DNA of 64,000 nucleotides from Rhodococcus sp. KRD197 (GTDB taxonomy: Bacteria; Actinomycetota; Actinomycetes; Mycobacteriales; Mycobacteriaceae). The notes beneath the pieces were generated by a model that made no database searches, was not told the DNA's origin, and saw only the letters and a list, made by a program, of their open reading frames with translations. The position numbers and the translations under genes were made by a program. Location of the stretch: assembly GCF_017168235.1 (NCBI RefSeq), contig NZ_JABFAO010000004.1, positions 841,895 through 905,894 on the forward strand, in the 5' to 3' direction. This document shows positions 47,419 through 57,624 of the stretch, piece after piece; positions within the stretch are counted from its first letter, which is position 1, and each line of letters opens with the position of its first letter.

Positions 47419-49134
47419 GTGAAGAGAATCGGTGCGGTAGTGGTTCTGCTGATACTCTCCGCCGCCGGTCTACTGTGGCCCGTGATCGTGGCGTCGATAC
47501 CCGCGTCGTCGTCGGCAGCGTCCGATCCGGTGTCGATCGTCGACTACTCCGCGCGCTACGACATTCAGGTCGACGGGCATCTGAGCGCCGTGGAGACCAT
47601 CACCGCGCAGTTTCCTTCGGGTAGGCACGGCATCTTCAGATACTGGGACGTCACGAACCCGACCGACAGTGGTGCTCGGCAGATCCCCACCGTGTCGTCG
47701 GTCACGCTGGACGGCCGCGACGTTCCGGTCGAGTACAGCACGGAGTCTGCCGAACGCTATGTCGTAGCAAAGATCGGAGACCCGAATTCCTATGTTTCGC
47801 AGGGTGTTCACGTGTACGAGATCTCGTACACCGTCGAAGGGGTCATCGATCCTCCTTCGGCCGGTGCAGGTGAATTTGCCACCGTGGTCGGTGACGCTTC
47901 GGCCTCGGCGCAGTCGGTCTTCTACTGGAACGTCGTCGCCCCGGGCTGGGAGATGCCGATTCGGCAGGCGAACGTAGTCGTGACACTTCCCGCTCCGTCC
48001 GGTCGGGTCGAATGTTCGGCGGACGACCGGAACGCACAGCCCTGCGCGGTCGGTGGAGAGGGCACCGATGTGGTGACGATTGCGGCGTCGGACCTCGATC
48101 CCCGACAGCCGGTCACCGTACGAATCGGGATGAATCTCCCCGCACCTGCGCGCGACACCCTGCCTTGGTCGTCGTCGTTCGACAAGGTTCTGGGCCGCTC
48201 GCCCGCGGTCGCCACCCTGGTCGGGCTGCTCGGCCTCATCGGCCTGGCTGCCGGGTGGGTGTGGGCGCGAGCTGCGCACGAGCCGGAACCTGGGTTCCCG
48301 GTGATGTACGCGCCGCCGGAGGGGATCGGACCGGTACAGGCGAACTGGATCCACAGCGAGAGCTTCGGGTCGACAACGCTGTCGAGTTCGTTCTTGCACA
48401 TGGCCCAGCAGGGGGTCGTCACGCTCCGACAGCAGGGCACCGAGGATTGGCGGATAGTCGGCAACGACGACGGCCCTGGCTGGAGCCGCATGGATCGTGT
48501 CACCGTGGCACTGGGAGCCTGCCTCGGTGTCACGCGCCGCGGCGCTGGGTTCTCGGCCGACGGTTCGGTGTCGGCTGGCAAGACACTGAGTTCCGCCAAG
48601 GCGCTGACCGAGGCCGAGTGCAAGGCGTGGGGCCGCGACGAACACCTGGTCGTGTCCTCGAAGTTCGAGTACCTCGGGGCCTGCCTCGTCGTTCTGGCCT
48701 TCGTACTCGCGATCGTCGGCTTCGTCGGATGGCTGGCACCGACGATGGCGGGAGTGCCGTTCGCGGCGTTCGTCATCGGCGGACGAGCGCTCACGCGTCC
48801 GGGAACCGGAACGCGCAGGACGGCACGCGGACGCGAAGTATGGTCCCGTGCAGGCGGATTCCGCCGCCTGCTGTCCACCCCGTCCAGCGTCGACAGGTTC
48901 GACTTCTCGGCGCGTGCGGACATGTACACCGCGTTCGTCCCCTATGCCGTCGGCTTCGGGGTCGCGGAGCAATGGGCGAAGAAGTTCCGCGACGCGACGG
49001 GCACCGAGCCGCCGACGCCGACGTGGTATCCGGTCACCGCGGGAACCTCGCACGGCTTCCTCGGATCGGGGACCTCGTTCGACAGTTTCGACTCGGCGTT
49101 GTCGTCGTCGATCAGCTCCTACGGTTCCTGGTGA
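47419..49134 (+). CDS. DUF2207 membrane protein
   Basis: A 571-residue membrane protein of the DUF2207 family: signal or anchor helix (VVVLLILSAAGLLWPVIVASI), an N-terminal extracellular beta domain (VDYSARYDIQVDGHLSAVETITAQFPSGRHGIFRYWDV), a helix near 250, a cytoplasmic domain and a pair of helices near 420-450. The Ser/Gly/Phe-rich C terminus (GTSFDSFDSALSSSISSYGSW) is typical. The GTG at 47419 follows GGAGGGG. DUF2207 genes are commonly paired with lemA, as here. Function unknown. Confidence 0.85.
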   Translation: MKRIGAVVVLLILSAAGLLWPVIVASIPASSSAASDPVSIVDYSARYDIQVDGHLSAVETITAQFPSGRHGIFRYWDVTNPTDSGARQIPTVSSVTLDGRDVPVEYSTESAERYVVAKIGDPNSYVSQGVHVYEISYTVEGVIDPPSAGAGEFATVVGDASASAQSVFYWNVVAPGWEMPIRQANVVVTLPAPSGRVECSADDRNAQPCAVGGEGTDVVTIAASDLDPRQPVTVRIGMNLPAPARDTLPWSSSFDKVLGRSPAVATLVGLLGLIGLAAGWVWARAAHEPEPGFPVMYAPPEGIGPVQANWIHSESFGSTTLSSSFLHMAQQGVVTLRQQGTEDWRIVGNDDGPGWSRMDRVTVALGACLGVTRRGAGFSADGSVSAGKTLSSAKALTEAECKAWGRDEHLVVSSKFEYLGACLVVLAFVLAIVGFVGWLAPTMAGVPFAAFVIGGRALTRPGTGTRRTARGREVWSRAGGFRRLLSTPSSVDRFDFSARADMYTAFVPYAVGFGVAEQWAKKFRDATGTEPPTPTWYPVTAGTSHGFLGSGTSFDSFDSALSSSISSYGSW

Positions 49135-49170
49135 CACGGCAACGATCTCCAGTGAAAGGTGGGTAACTCC

Positions 49171-49749
49171 ATGGTGTTGGCAACAGTGATGGTTCTCGCG
49201 GTGGTGGCGGTGGTGATTTTCGCGGTCGGCGCGCTGTTCGTCGTCGGCTTCAACAAGCTCAGATCTGCTGATGTATCCGCTCAGGAAGCGCTCGGCGGCA
49301 TCGATGTGCAGCTCACGCGTCGAGCAGACCTGATCCCGAATCTGGTGACGACCGTGAAGGGATATGCCGCCCACGAGAAATCTGTTCTCGAGGCGGTGAC
49401 GGCAGCGCGAACGAGCGTGTCGAAGGCCACGGCATCGGGCACGGTCGGGGAGAAGGCCGCCGCCGATGCGCAGCTGGACAAGGCCGTGATCGACGTCCTC
49501 GCGGTGGCCGAGAACTATCCGGATCTGAAGGCGTCCGCCAATTTCCTCGATCTACAGCGGCAACTGGCGGACACCGAGAACCAACTCTCCTTCGCCCGCC
49601 AGTACTACAACGATGCGGTCGCGACGCTGAACAAGCTCGTCGTGACGATCCCGTGGCTACTGTTCGCCGGCATCGCGGGGGTGCGCGAGCGGGAGTTTTA
49701 CCGAGCGCCGTCCGATCAGCAGCAGGGACCGCCGCCGATTTCGTTCTGA
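49171..49749 (+). CDS. lemA: LemA family protein
   Basis: A 192-residue LemA protein: an N-terminal membrane helix ([22 protein letters not shown]) and a coiled helical domain with signatures [43 protein letters not shown] and [28 protein letters not shown]. The ATG at 49171 has GGTGGG seven bases upstream. Thought to support envelope stress functions with partner membrane proteins; the exact role is unknown. Confidence 0.93.
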   Translation: MVLATVMVLAVVAVVIFAVGALFVVGFNKLRSADVSAQEALGGIDVQLTRRADLIPNLVTTVKGYAAHEKSVLEAVTAARTSVSKATASGTVGEKAAADAQLDKAVIDVLAVAENYPDLKASANFLDLQRQLADTENQLSFARQYYNDAVATLNKLVVTIPWLLFAGIAGVREREFYRAPSDQQQGPPPISF

Positions 49750-49895
49750 AGCAGAGGATCGGTCTCTTCCGTCACACCTGTCACGTCCTCCCAGGACACA
49801 CCGTCAGCGTGAAAATTCTGTCGGTCGGACCGCTTACAGTGGGTACGTTCGCGGCTCGTATTTCGACAACGCACGACCTTCAGGAGAGAACCTTC

Positions 49896-52800
49896 GTGGC
49901 CGACTCGTTCGTTCATCTGCACAACCACACCGAGTACTCGATGCTCGACGGGGCCGCCAAGATCGCGCCTATGTTCGCAGAGGCCGCGCGCCTCGAGATG
50001 ACGGCAGTCGGAATGACCGACCACGGCAACATGTACGGCGCCAGCGAGTTCTACAACGAGGCCAAGAAGGCCGGAATCAAACCGATCATCGGTATCGAGG
50101 CGTACATCGCTCCCGAGTCGCGATTCAACAAGAAGCGTGTGTTGTGGGGCGATCGCAGCCAGAAGTCGGACGACGTGTCCGGTAGTGGCGCGTACACGCA
50201 CATGACGATGGTCGCCGAGAACGCAACCGGAGTACGGAACCTCTTCAAGCTGTCCTCGCTGGCCTCGATCGAGGGTCAGCTGGGCAAGTGGGCGCGCATG
50301 GACGAGGAGATCATCGCGAAGCACGCCGAAGGGATCATCGCGACCACCGGGTGCCCGTCGGGTGAGGTACAGACGCGGCTGCGTCTCGGCCAGGATCGGG
50401 AGGCCCTCGAAGCGGCAGCCAAGTGGCAGGAGATCTGGGGCCCGGAGAACTTCTTCCTCGAACTGATGGACCACGGACTGTCGATCGAGCGGCGCGTGCG
50501 CGAAGGGCTGATCGACATCGGCAAGAAGCTGTCGATCCCGCCTCTAGCCACGAACGACTGCCACTATGTCACCAAGGATGCAGCGGAAAACCACGAAGCG
50601 CTGCTCTGCATTCAGACCGGCAAGACCCTGAGTGACCCGACCCGGTTCAAATTCGACGGCGACGGCTACTACCTCAAGTCCGCAGCAGAGATGCGGGCGC
50701 TGTGGGATGACGAGGTGCCCGGCGCGTGCGACAGCACGCTGCTCATCGCCGAGCGTGTCCAGCCGTACGACGACGTGTGGGCGCACCGCGATCGCATGCC
50801 CGTCTTCCCTGTCCCTGAAGGTGACACCCAGGGTTCTTTCCTGACCAAAGAGGTCGACCGCGGCCTCGAATGGCGATTCCCCGACGGTGTTCCACAGGAA
50901 TACCGTGATCGCGCCAAGTATGAGATCTCCGTCATTCTCGAGATGGGTTTCCCCGCGTACTTCCTCGTCGTCGGCGACCTCATCGCGTACGCACGTTCGG
51001 TCGGTATCCGCGTCGGACCGGGTCGTGGATCGGCGGCAGGCTCACTCGTCGCGTACGCGATGGGTATCACCAACATCGACCCGCTTCCGCACGGCCTGCT
51101 CTTCGAGCGATTTCTCAACCCCGAGCGTGTGTCTATGCCCGATATCGATATCGACTTCGATGATCGTCGCCGCGGCGAGATGGTGCGGTACGCCACCGAG
51201 AAGTGGGGCAGCGATCGCGTCGCGCAGGTCATCACGTTCGGCACCATCAAGACCAAGGCTGCGATCAAGGACTCGGCGCGAGTCCAGTTCGGGCAGCCGG
51301 GATTCGCGATCGCCGACCAGATCACCAAGGCTCTGCCGCCGCCGATCATGGCCAAGGACATCTCGGTGGCCGGGATCACCGATCCGGCCAACGAGCGGTA
51401 CAAGGAAGCGACCGAGGTCCGAGCGCTCATCGACTCGAACCCCGACGTCGCCACCATCTACAAGACCGCGCGCGGACTCGAGGGCCTCATCCGCAACGCC
51501 GGCGTGCACGCCTGCGCGGTCATCATGTCCTCGGAGCCGCTGACCGACGCCATTCCGGTGTGGAAGCGCGCCCAGGACGGCGCGATCATCACCGGCTGGG
51601 ACTACCCGTCGTGCGAGGCCATCGGCCTGCTCAAGATGGACTTCCTCGGTCTGCGCAACCTGACGGTCATCGGTGACGCGATCGACAACATCAAGAGCAA
51701 CCGGGGGATCGAGGTCGATCTCGACACTCTCGGTCTCGACGATCCAGCGACGTACGAATTGCTGGCGCGTGGTGACACGCTCGGTGTGTTCCAGCTCGAC
51801 GGCAGCGCTATGCGAGACCTGCTGCGCAGGATGCAACCCACAGGCTTCGAGGACATCGTCGCCGTTCTGGCGTTGTATCGCCCGGGGCCGATGGGCATGA
51901 ACGCGCACAACGACTACGCCGACCGCAAAAATGGTCGTCAAGACGTCAAGCCGATTCACCCCGAGCTCGAGGAACCGCTCGCCGAGATCCTGAAGGACAC
52001 GTACGGCCTGATCGTGTATCAGGAGCAGATCATGCAGATCGCGCAGAAGGTCGCCGGATACTCGCTCGGTCAGGCCGATATCTTGCGCCGCGCCATGGGT
52101 AAGAAGAAGCTCTCGGTGCTGGAGGAGGCATACGCCGGTTTCCGCGAGGGGATGCTCGCCAACAGCTTCTCGGAACCTGCGATCAAGGCGTTGTGGGACA
52201 CGATTCTCCCGTTCGCCGGTTACGCGTTCAACAAGTCGCACGCAGCTGGATACGGGTTGGTGTCCTACTGGACCGGTTACCTCAAGGCCAACTATCCCGG
52301 CGAATACATGGCGGGTCTGCTCACCAGCGTCGGCGACGACAAGGACAAGTCGGCCATCTATCTGGCCGACTGCCGCAAGCTCGGCATCACCGTTCTGCCA
52401 CCGGACGTCAACGAATCCGAGCTCAACTTCGCCTCGGTCGGCAAGGACATTCGTTTCGGTCTGGGCGCGGTCCGCAACGTGGGCACCAATGTGGTGGCGT
52501 CGATCATCAGGGCACGCGAGGAGAAGTCGAAGTACACGGACTTCTCCGACTACCTGAACAAGATCGATGCGACCGCATGCAGCAAGAAGGTCACCGAGTC
52601 GCTGATCAAGTCCGGAGCGTTCGACTCGCTCGAGCATCCTCGCAAGGGCTTGATGCTCATCCACGCCGACGCGATCGACTCGGTGATGGGGACGAAGAAG
52701 GCCGAGGCGATCGGTCAGTTCGATCTCTTCGGTGGTGAGGACGCCGACGAGTCGATTTCGGCGGTGTTCAATGTCCGCGTCCCCGAAGAGGAATGGGAAT

Positions 52801-53432
52801 CCAAGCATCGGTTGGCGCTCGAGCGCGAGATGCTCGGTCTCTACGTTTCGGGTCACCCGCTGCTCGGCGTCGAGCACATGCTCGCGGCGCAATCCGATAC
52901 CAACATCCCCGCGATCCTCGAAGGTGACGTCAAGGACGGCACCCAGGTCACTATCGGCGGCATCCTTGCCTCGGTGAATCGCCGCGTCAACAAGAACGGT
53001 TTGACGTGGGCGTCGGCGCAGCTCGAGGACCTCGTCGGCGGAATCGAGGTGTTGTTCTTCCCGCAGGCTTATTCGGTGTTCGGGGCGGACGTCACCGAGG
53101 ACTCCGTGGTGCTGGTGAAGGGGCGCGTGTCGGTCCGCGACGACCGAACATCACTGATCGCGAACGATCTTGCGGTTCCGGACCTGTCGGCGGTGGGCGT
53201 CGCGAAACCGCTGGCGGTCAGCCTGCCGACGCGGTTGTGCACAGCGGACAAGGTCGGTGCCCTCAAGAAGGTGCTGATGAGTCATCCGGGAACGTCGGAT
53301 GTGCACCTACGGTTGGTGAGCGGTGACAAGGTCACAGCCATGAAGCTCGACGACAGCTTGCGGGTCACTCCCACCTCAGCGCTGATGGGTGACCTCAAAG
53401 CGTTGCTCGGTCCAGGCTGCCTCGCCGGCTGA
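49896..53432 (+). CDS. dnaE1: Replicative DNA polymerase III alpha subunit
   Basis: A 1178-residue DnaE1. The N-terminal PHP domain ([44 protein letters not shown]) keeps its metal-binding residues; in mycobacteria this domain is the proofreading exonuclease. Catalytic aspartates are D416, D418 and D420 in [30 protein letters not shown], a tandem HhH region, a beta-clamp motif (IGQFDLFGG) and an OB domain follow. GTG at 49896 follows AGGAGAG; a longer frame overlaps lemA and is discarded. The 146 bases upstream contain a possible -10, TACAGT (49835-49840). Confidence 0.97.
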   Translation: MADSFVHLHNHTEYSMLDGAAKIAPMFAEAARLEMTAVGMTDHGNMYGASEFYNEAKKAGIKPIIGIEAYIAPESRFNKKRVLWGDRSQKSDDVSGSGAYTHMTMVAENATGVRNLFKLSSLASIEGQLGKWARMDEEIIAKHAEGIIATTGCPSGEVQTRLRLGQDREALEAAAKWQEIWGPENFFLELMDHGLSIERRVREGLIDIGKKLSIPPLATNDCHYVTKDAAENHEALLCIQTGKTLSDPTRFKFDGDGYYLKSAAEMRALWDDEVPGACDSTLLIAERVQPYDDVWAHRDRMPVFPVPEGDTQGSFLTKEVDRGLEWRFPDGVPQEYRDRAKYEISVILEMGFPAYFLVVGDLIAYARSVGIRVGPGRGSAAGSLVAYAMGITNIDPLPHGLLFERFLNPERVSMPDIDIDFDDRRRGEMVRYATEKWGSDRVAQVITFGTIKTKAAIKDSARVQFGQPGFAIADQITKALPPPIMAKDISVAGITDPANERYKEATEVRALIDSNPDVATIYKTARGLEGLIRNAGVHACAVIMSSEPLTDAIPVWKRAQDGAIITGWDYPSCEAIGLLKMDFLGLRNLTVIGDAIDNIKSNRGIEVDLDTLGLDDPATYELLARGDTLGVFQLDGSAMRDLLRRMQPTGFEDIVAVLALYRPGPMGMNAHNDYADRKNGRQDVKPIHPELEEPLAEILKDTYGLIVYQEQIMQIAQKVAGYSLGQADILRRAMGKKKLSVLEEAYAGFREGMLANSFSEPAIKALWDTILPFAGYAFNKSHAAGYGLVSYWTGYLKANYPGEYMAGLLTSVGDDKDKSAIYLADCRKLGITVLPPDVNESELNFASVGKDIRFGLGAVRNVGTNVVASIIRAREEKSKYTDFSDYLNKIDATACSKKVTESLIKSGAFDSLEHPRKGLMLIHADAIDSVMGTKKAEAIGQFDLFGGEDADESISAVFNVRVPEEEWESKHRLALEREMLGLYVSGHPLLGVEHMLAAQSDTNIPAILEGDVKDGTQVTIGGILASVNRRVNKNGLTWASAQLEDLVGGIEVLFFPQAYSVFGADVTEDSVVLVKGRVSVRDDRTSLIANDLAVPDLSAVGVAKPLAVSLPTRLCTADKVGALKKVLMSHPGTSDVHLRLVSGDKVTAMKLDDSLRVTPTSALMGDLKALLGPGCLAG

Positions 53433-53477
53433 CGGGCTCGCGTCCGAACGGGCTCGCTTTCGAACGTCGACGCCGGG

Positions 53478-53714
53478 TCAGTCGCGTGAGCGGCGCTCGA
53501 GGAGAAGTAGCGACCACCAGGCGAGAACAGTCGTCGCGGCGCTGGTGAGAACCGCTATCTGCAGCGACGTCGTCAGCGCCAGTGTGCCGACGAAGATCGC
53601 AATTCCGAGTACGAGTGCCTCGACTTTGTACACGGGCCACGCGATACCCGCGATGTCGACCGTGTTCGGACGCCGATGCTGACGAGTCGATGTGCTCGGG
53701 ACTACGTACGTCAT
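53478..53714 (-). CDS. Small membrane protein
   Basis: A 78-residue protein with two membrane helices (AWPVYKVEALVLGIAIFVGTLALT and LQIAVLTSAATTVLAWWSLLLL) between a polar N terminus and RRSRD. ATG at 53714 has GGAGAG five bases upstream; the in-frame extension runs into repeats and is not credible. It is convergent with dnaE1 (45-base gap). Not assigned to a family. Confidence 0.75.
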   Translation of the reverse strand: MTYVVPSTSTRQHRRPNTVDIAGIAWPVYKVEALVLGIAIFVGTLALTTSLQIAVLTSAATTVLAWWSLLLLERRSRD

Positions 53715-53802
53715 CCGATCTCTCCGTTCGGCGATGCTGTCTACCCGCATCAGGGTATACGTAATGCAGGATTCGGTCCACCGAACTTTCTGCTTCCCCC
53801 TC

Positions 53803-53830
53803 TTTTTTCGCACTTTTTTCGCACTTTTTT
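53803..53830. repeat. T-rich direct repeats
   Basis: Three runs of six T separated by CGCAC (period 11) on the plus strand. Strikingly AT-rich for this genome. It lies just before the inverted repeat at 53833. Confidence 0.8.
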
Positions 53831-53832
53831 CG

Positions 53833-53883
53833 GCATGAATGGTCCCTTGTAGCCGTCTAGCCGTTGTGATGGTCCATTCATGC
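53833..53883. repeat. Inverted repeat in the dnaE1-downstream spacer
   Basis: GCATGAATGG (53833-53842) is perfectly complementary to CCATTCATGC (53874-53883). The 31-base interior contains TAGCCGT twice. It may be an interspersed repeat family; no U-tract suits termination of dnaE1. Confidence 0.7.
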
Positions 53884-53940
53884 GGGCGCGGGGCGGACAC
53901 ATGCGGGCGCGGGGCGGACACATGCGGGCGCAGGGCAGGG
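53880..53940. repeat. Tandem 21-base GC-rich repeat, about 2.8 copies
   Basis: The unit ATGCGGGCGCGGGGCGGACAC stands at 53880-53900 and 53901-53921 as identical copies, with a degenerate third copy from 53922. The period is divisible by three and the unit begins with ATG, but no supported gene uses it. Confidence 0.9.
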
Positions 53941-53983
53941 TTTGTCTGGCGCTGGCGGGGTACAGGAGTGTTGACTGGATGTC

Positions 53984-54418
53984 ATGCCACTTACAGGAGA
54001 ATACGAACCGAGCACGATGGATTGGGCGCGCAAGCAGGCCGAGCTTCTCGAACGTTCCGGCGGCACTGAGGGAACGACGCTCAACGGTATGCCGGTTGTC
54101 TTGATGACGACCAAGGGCAACAAGACCGGCAAGCTTCGTAAGACACCGTTGATGCGGGTCGAACACGACGGGGAGTACGCCGTGGTCGCCTCGCTGGGCG
54201 GCGCGCCGAAGCATCCGGTCTGGTACTACAACGTCAAAGCCGAACCTCTGGTGGAGCTCCAGGACGGTCCGGACAAGGCCGATTACCTTGCCCGCGAGGT
54301 AATCGGTGACGAGAAGGCAGTGTGGTGGGACCGCGCCGTAGCGGCGTATCCCGACTACGCGGACTACCAGCGCAAGACCGACCGGGAGATCCCCGTTTTC
54401 GTGCTGACCAAAGTGTGA
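53984..54418 (+). CDS. Deazaflavin (F420)-dependent nitroreductase family protein
   Basis: A 144-residue split-beta-barrel protein of the Ddn/FDOR-A family. Typical features: [55 protein letters not shown] and [28 protein letters not shown]. Such proteins use coenzyme F420H2 to reduce quinones or nitro compounds. The ATG at 53984 has no strong Shine-Dalgarno nearby. It lies 13 bases upstream of a pyruvate:quinone oxidoreductase gene, so both may act at the menaquinone level. Confidence 0.88.
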   Translation: MPLTGEYEPSTMDWARKQAELLERSGGTEGTTLNGMPVVLMTTKGNKTGKLRKTPLMRVEHDGEYAVVASLGGAPKHPVWYYNVKAEPLVELQDGPDKADYLAREVIGDEKAVWWDRAVAAYPDYADYQRKTDREIPVFVLTKV

Positions 54419-54431
54419 GGAAACAATCGAG

Positions 54432-56207
54432 TTGAGCCCCAGAACCGTTGCAGAACAGATAGTCGCGCAGCTGATCGAAGCCGGCGTAGAACGCATCTAC
54501 GGCATAGTCGGCGACAGCCTCAATCCCATCGTCGACGCGGTCCGACGCAGTGGCGGTTCGAAAGACGGGGGGATCGACTGGGTGCACGTTCGGCACGAGG
54601 AGGCAGCGGCTTTCGCGGCCTCCGCCGAGGCCCAGCTGACCGGGAAGCTGGCGGTGTGCGCGGGTTCGTGCGGCCCTGGGAATTTGCATCTGATCAACGG
54701 TCTCTACGATGCCAACCGCTCGGGAGCTCCGGTGCTGGCCATCGCCTCCCACATCCCGAGCGTGCAGATCGGGTCGAGCTTCTTCCAGGAGACGCACCCG
54801 GACCGGTTGTTCGTCGAATGTTCGGTGTACACAGAACTGATCAGTACCGCCGAGCAGTCGCCGCGCGTGATCCACTCCGCGGTGCAACACGCGGTCGGCA
54901 AGTCCGGAGTTGCAGTGGTGACGCTCCCCGGCGATATTGCGGATCAGACGGTCGCCCGGGAGGCACCCGCGTTCGTGCGCACGGGTACGCCGTCGCTCGT
55001 TCCATCGATGGCAGACGTCGAGGCGCTCGCAGTCGCCGTGAACGAGGCGAGCACGGTGGCCATTTTCGCGGGCGCGGGTGTACGTGATGCGCGGGCGGAA
55101 CTACTCGAGCTGGCGGAGGTTCTGGGTGCTCCGATCGGACACTCCCTGCGCGGCAAGGAGTTCGTTCAATACGACAATCCATTCGATATCGGCATGACCG
55201 GGCTCCTGGGGTACGGCGCCGCGCACGACGGTATTCACGACGCGGATCTGCTCCTGCTCGTCGGAACCGACTTCCCGTACGACCAGTTTCTTCCGGACGA
55301 CGTTCGTACTGCACAGATCGACAGTGCAGCCGAAAATCTGGGCCGCAGAACAAGTCTCGATCTGGCCGTGCACGGTGATGCCAAGGCGACGATGGCGGCA
55401 CTGCTGCACCTGGTGAACCGCAAGGACGATCGCAAATTCCTGCAGAGCACGCTCGATCGTCACAACACCCTGATGACGAAGGTAGTCGGCGCATACACCA
55501 AGCCTGTCAAGCAGCGCATCCCGATCCACCCCGAATTTGCGGCCTCGATTCTCGACGACCTTGCCGCGGAGGACGCCGTTTTCACCGCGGACACCGGCAT
55601 GTGCAACGTGTGGAGCGCCCGCTATCTCAACCCCAACGGACGCCGCAGGTTCCTCTCGTCGGCGCTGCACGGCTCCATGGCCAACGCGCTCCCACACGCG
55701 ATCGGCGCGCAGGTTGCACTGCCGGCACGGCAGGTCGTGTCCATGTCAGGTGACGGTGGACTGTCCATGCTGATGGGTGAACTGGTGACCGTTGCCATGT
55801 ATCGCCTGCCGGTCAAGATCGTCGTGTTCAACAACTCGACCCTCGGGATGGTGAAACTCGAGATGCTCGTCGAAGGATTGCCCGACTTCGGCGTCGACGT
55901 TCCCGCCACCGACTATGCCGCCGTGGCGTCGGCGCTGGGCATGTTCTCGGTGCGGATCGAGGATCCGTCGGATCTCGATTCGGGAATTCGTTCGGCACTA
56001 GAACACGACGGGCCAGCGCTGGTCGACATCGTGACCGATCCCAACGCACTGTCGTTGCCGCCCAACATCACCGGCGGGCAGATCAAGGGATTCGCGCTGG
56101 CGATGTCGCGAACGGTGATGAACGGAGGCGTCGGCGAGGCCGTGCAGATGGCGAAGTCGAACTTGCGGAACGTACCGCTGCCGTCGCAGTTCGAGCCTCG
56201 GGGATAG
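54432..56207 (+). CDS. poxB: Pyruvate:quinone oxidoreductase (thiamine-PP dependent)
   Basis: A 591-residue PoxB/Pqo enzyme that oxidises pyruvate to acetate and CO2 and passes electrons to menaquinone. The catalytic Glu is in HVRHEEAAAFAASAEAQL; GSCGPGNLHLINGLYDANRSGAPVLAI and the TPP motif SGDGGLSMLMGELVTVAMYRLPVKIVVFNN are clear. The C terminus is compatible with the lipid-binding helix of this family. TTG at 54432 has GAGGA about ten bases upstream. Another TPP enzyme of the acetolactate-synthase family is possible, but the length and FFQETHPDRLFVECS favour PoxB. Confidence 0.9.
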   Translation: MSPRTVAEQIVAQLIEAGVERIYGIVGDSLNPIVDAVRRSGGSKDGGIDWVHVRHEEAAAFAASAEAQLTGKLAVCAGSCGPGNLHLINGLYDANRSGAPVLAIASHIPSVQIGSSFFQETHPDRLFVECSVYTELISTAEQSPRVIHSAVQHAVGKSGVAVVTLPGDIADQTVAREAPAFVRTGTPSLVPSMADVEALAVAVNEASTVAIFAGAGVRDARAELLELAEVLGAPIGHSLRGKEFVQYDNPFDIGMTGLLGYGAAHDGIHDADLLLLVGTDFPYDQFLPDDVRTAQIDSAAENLGRRTSLDLAVHGDAKATMAALLHLVNRKDDRKFLQSTLDRHNTLMTKVVGAYTKPVKQRIPIHPEFAASILDDLAAEDAVFTADTGMCNVWSARYLNPNGRRRFLSSALHGSMANALPHAIGAQVALPARQVVSMSGDGGLSMLMGELVTVAMYRLPVKIVVFNNSTLGMVKLEMLVEGLPDFGVDVPATDYAAVASALGMFSVRIEDPSDLDSGIRSALEHDGPALVDIVTDPNALSLPPNITGGQIKGFALAMSRTVMNGGVGEAVQMAKSNLRNVPLPSQFEPRG

Positions 56208-56220
56208 TCCCGAGTCGGTT

Positions 56221-56248
56221 GTCCATGGTCACTGGTGGCAGCATGGAC
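56221..56248. promoter_or_regulatory. Inverted repeat at the ilvA start
   Basis: GTCCATG (56221-56227) and CATGGAC (56242-56248) flank a 14-base loop and end two bases before the ilvA start codon. It could be an operator or a hairpin near the start. Function is not known. Confidence 0.35.
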
Positions 56249-56250
56249 GC

Positions 56251-57624
56251 GTGGTCAATACCCCTGATGTCGCACCCTCTGATGTCGTCGACAGCACTCG
56301 TTCGTTCGCGGTCACCGCGGACGACATCGACGCGGCTGCCCGTCGAATTTCCGATGTCGTGGCAGCAACACCTCTCCAGTACTGCGAGCGCTTGTCTGCC
56401 GTCACAGGCGCGCACGTCTACCTCAAGCGTGAAGATCTGCAGATCGTGCGCTCGTACAAGATCCGGGGCGCATACAACCTGATGTCGCAGCTGACTCCCA
56501 AGGAGTTGGCAGTCGGAGTGGTGACCGCCAGTGCAGGCAACCATGCGCAGGGCGTCGCCTTCGCGTGTCGATCCATGAAGGTGCGCGGCCGCATCTATGT
56601 GCCCGCGAACACGCCCAAGCAGAAACGTGACCGCATACTTGTGCACGGCGGCGATTACGTCGAGCTGATCTTGACGGGGGACACCTTCGACGCGGCTGCG
56701 GCTGCTGCCGCGGACGATGCGGAACGAACCGGTGCCACCATGGTTCCGCCGTTCGACGATCGTCGCACTGTGGCCGGTCAAGGGACCATTGCTGCGGAGA
56801 TAATCGAGCAATTGGGGTCGCCGCCGGACACGGTCGTCATGCCTGTGGGCGGCGGCGGATGCATCGCCGGCATCTCCACCTACCTGCGCGAGAGGTCGCC
56901 GTCGACCGCCCTGGTCGGTGTCGAGCCGTCGGGAGCGGCATCGATGACGGCTGCGCTGGTCGCCGGGGGACCGGTGACGCTGACCGATATCGACCCGTTC
57001 GTCGACGGCGCCGCTGTTCGCCGCATCGGAGACGTCCCGTTCGAGGCCTTGCGTTCGCTGGGTGCGGAGGTGGTCACGCACGCGTCACTGCCACTGGTGG
57101 CGGTGCCGACATTCCCGGGGAGAACAGCAGACTCCGGGCCGTTTCTGATGACACAGGTCGACGAAGGTGCCATCTGCACAGCAATGCTCGAGTTGTATCA
57201 GAACGAGGGTGTCATCGCCGAGCCGGCCGGTGCGTTGAGTGTGGCCGCGCTGACGCATATCTCGGTGGCGCCGGGCAGCACCGTGGTGTGTCTGATCTCC
57301 GGTGGCAACAACGACGTGTCGCGATACGGGGAAATCCTCGAACGGTCACTGGTCCACCTCGGACTCAAGCACTACTTCCTGGTGGATTTTCCGCAGGAAC
57401 CGGGTGCGCTCCGTCGGTTCCTCGACGAGGTGCTGGGCCCGGAGGACGACATCACGTTGTTCGAGTACGTCAAGCGCAACAATCGCGAGACCGGCGCTGC
57501 GCTGGTGGGAATCCAGTTGGGAGTCGCGACGGGCCTCAGTGCGCTGCTCGAGCGCATGCGGACCTCTCGTCTACGGGTGGAACAACTCGAACCGGGTTCG
57601 CCCGCCTATCGCTATCTGACCTGA
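56251..57624 (+). CDS. ilvA: Threonine dehydratase (biosynthetic)
   Basis: A 457-residue fold-type II PLP enzyme that deaminates threonine to 2-oxobutanoate for isoleucine synthesis. PLP lysine K70 is in VRSYKIRGAYN; VTASAGNHAQGVAFAC and the phosphate loop VMPVGGGGCIAGI are typical. The last 85 residues (HYFLVDFPQEPGALRRFLDEVLGPEDDITLFEYVK) form a single ACT-like regulatory domain, the short actinobacterial form subject to isoleucine feedback. GTG at 56251. The 3' end overlaps the convergent tetR gene by 13 bases. Confidence 0.94.
   Translation: MVNTPDVAPSDVVDSTRSFAVTADDIDAAARRISDVVAATPLQYCERLSAVTGAHVYLKREDLQIVRSYKIRGAYNLMSQLTPKELAVGVVTASAGNHAQGVAFACRSMKVRGRIYVPANTPKQKRDRILVHGGDYVELILTGDTFDAAAAAAADDAERTGATMVPPFDDRRTVAGQGTIAAEIIEQLGSPPDTVVMPVGGGGCIAGISTYLRERSPSTALVGVEPSGAASMTAALVAGGPVTLTDIDPFVDGAAVRRIGDVPFEALRSLGAEVVTHASLPLVAVPTFPGRTADSGPFLMTQVDEGAICTAMLELYQNEGVIAEPAGALSVAALTHISVAPGSTVVCLISGGNNDVSRYGEILERSLVHLGLKHYFLVDFPQEPGALRRFLDEVLGPEDDITLFEYVKRNNRETGAALVGIQLGVATGLSALLERMRTSRLRVEQLEPGSPAYRYLT

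Noticed and set aside
51042-52892. A 616-codon minus-strand frame opposite dnaE1
   Set aside because: It mirrors the conserved dnaE1 codon pattern and has no features of its own.
53880-53983. Repeat peptide MRARGGH encoded by the 21-base tandem repeat as an N-terminal extension or separate gene
   Set aside because: The frame is not continuous with the downstream oxidoreductase gene and lacks a ribosome binding site. The repeats are better treated as non-coding.
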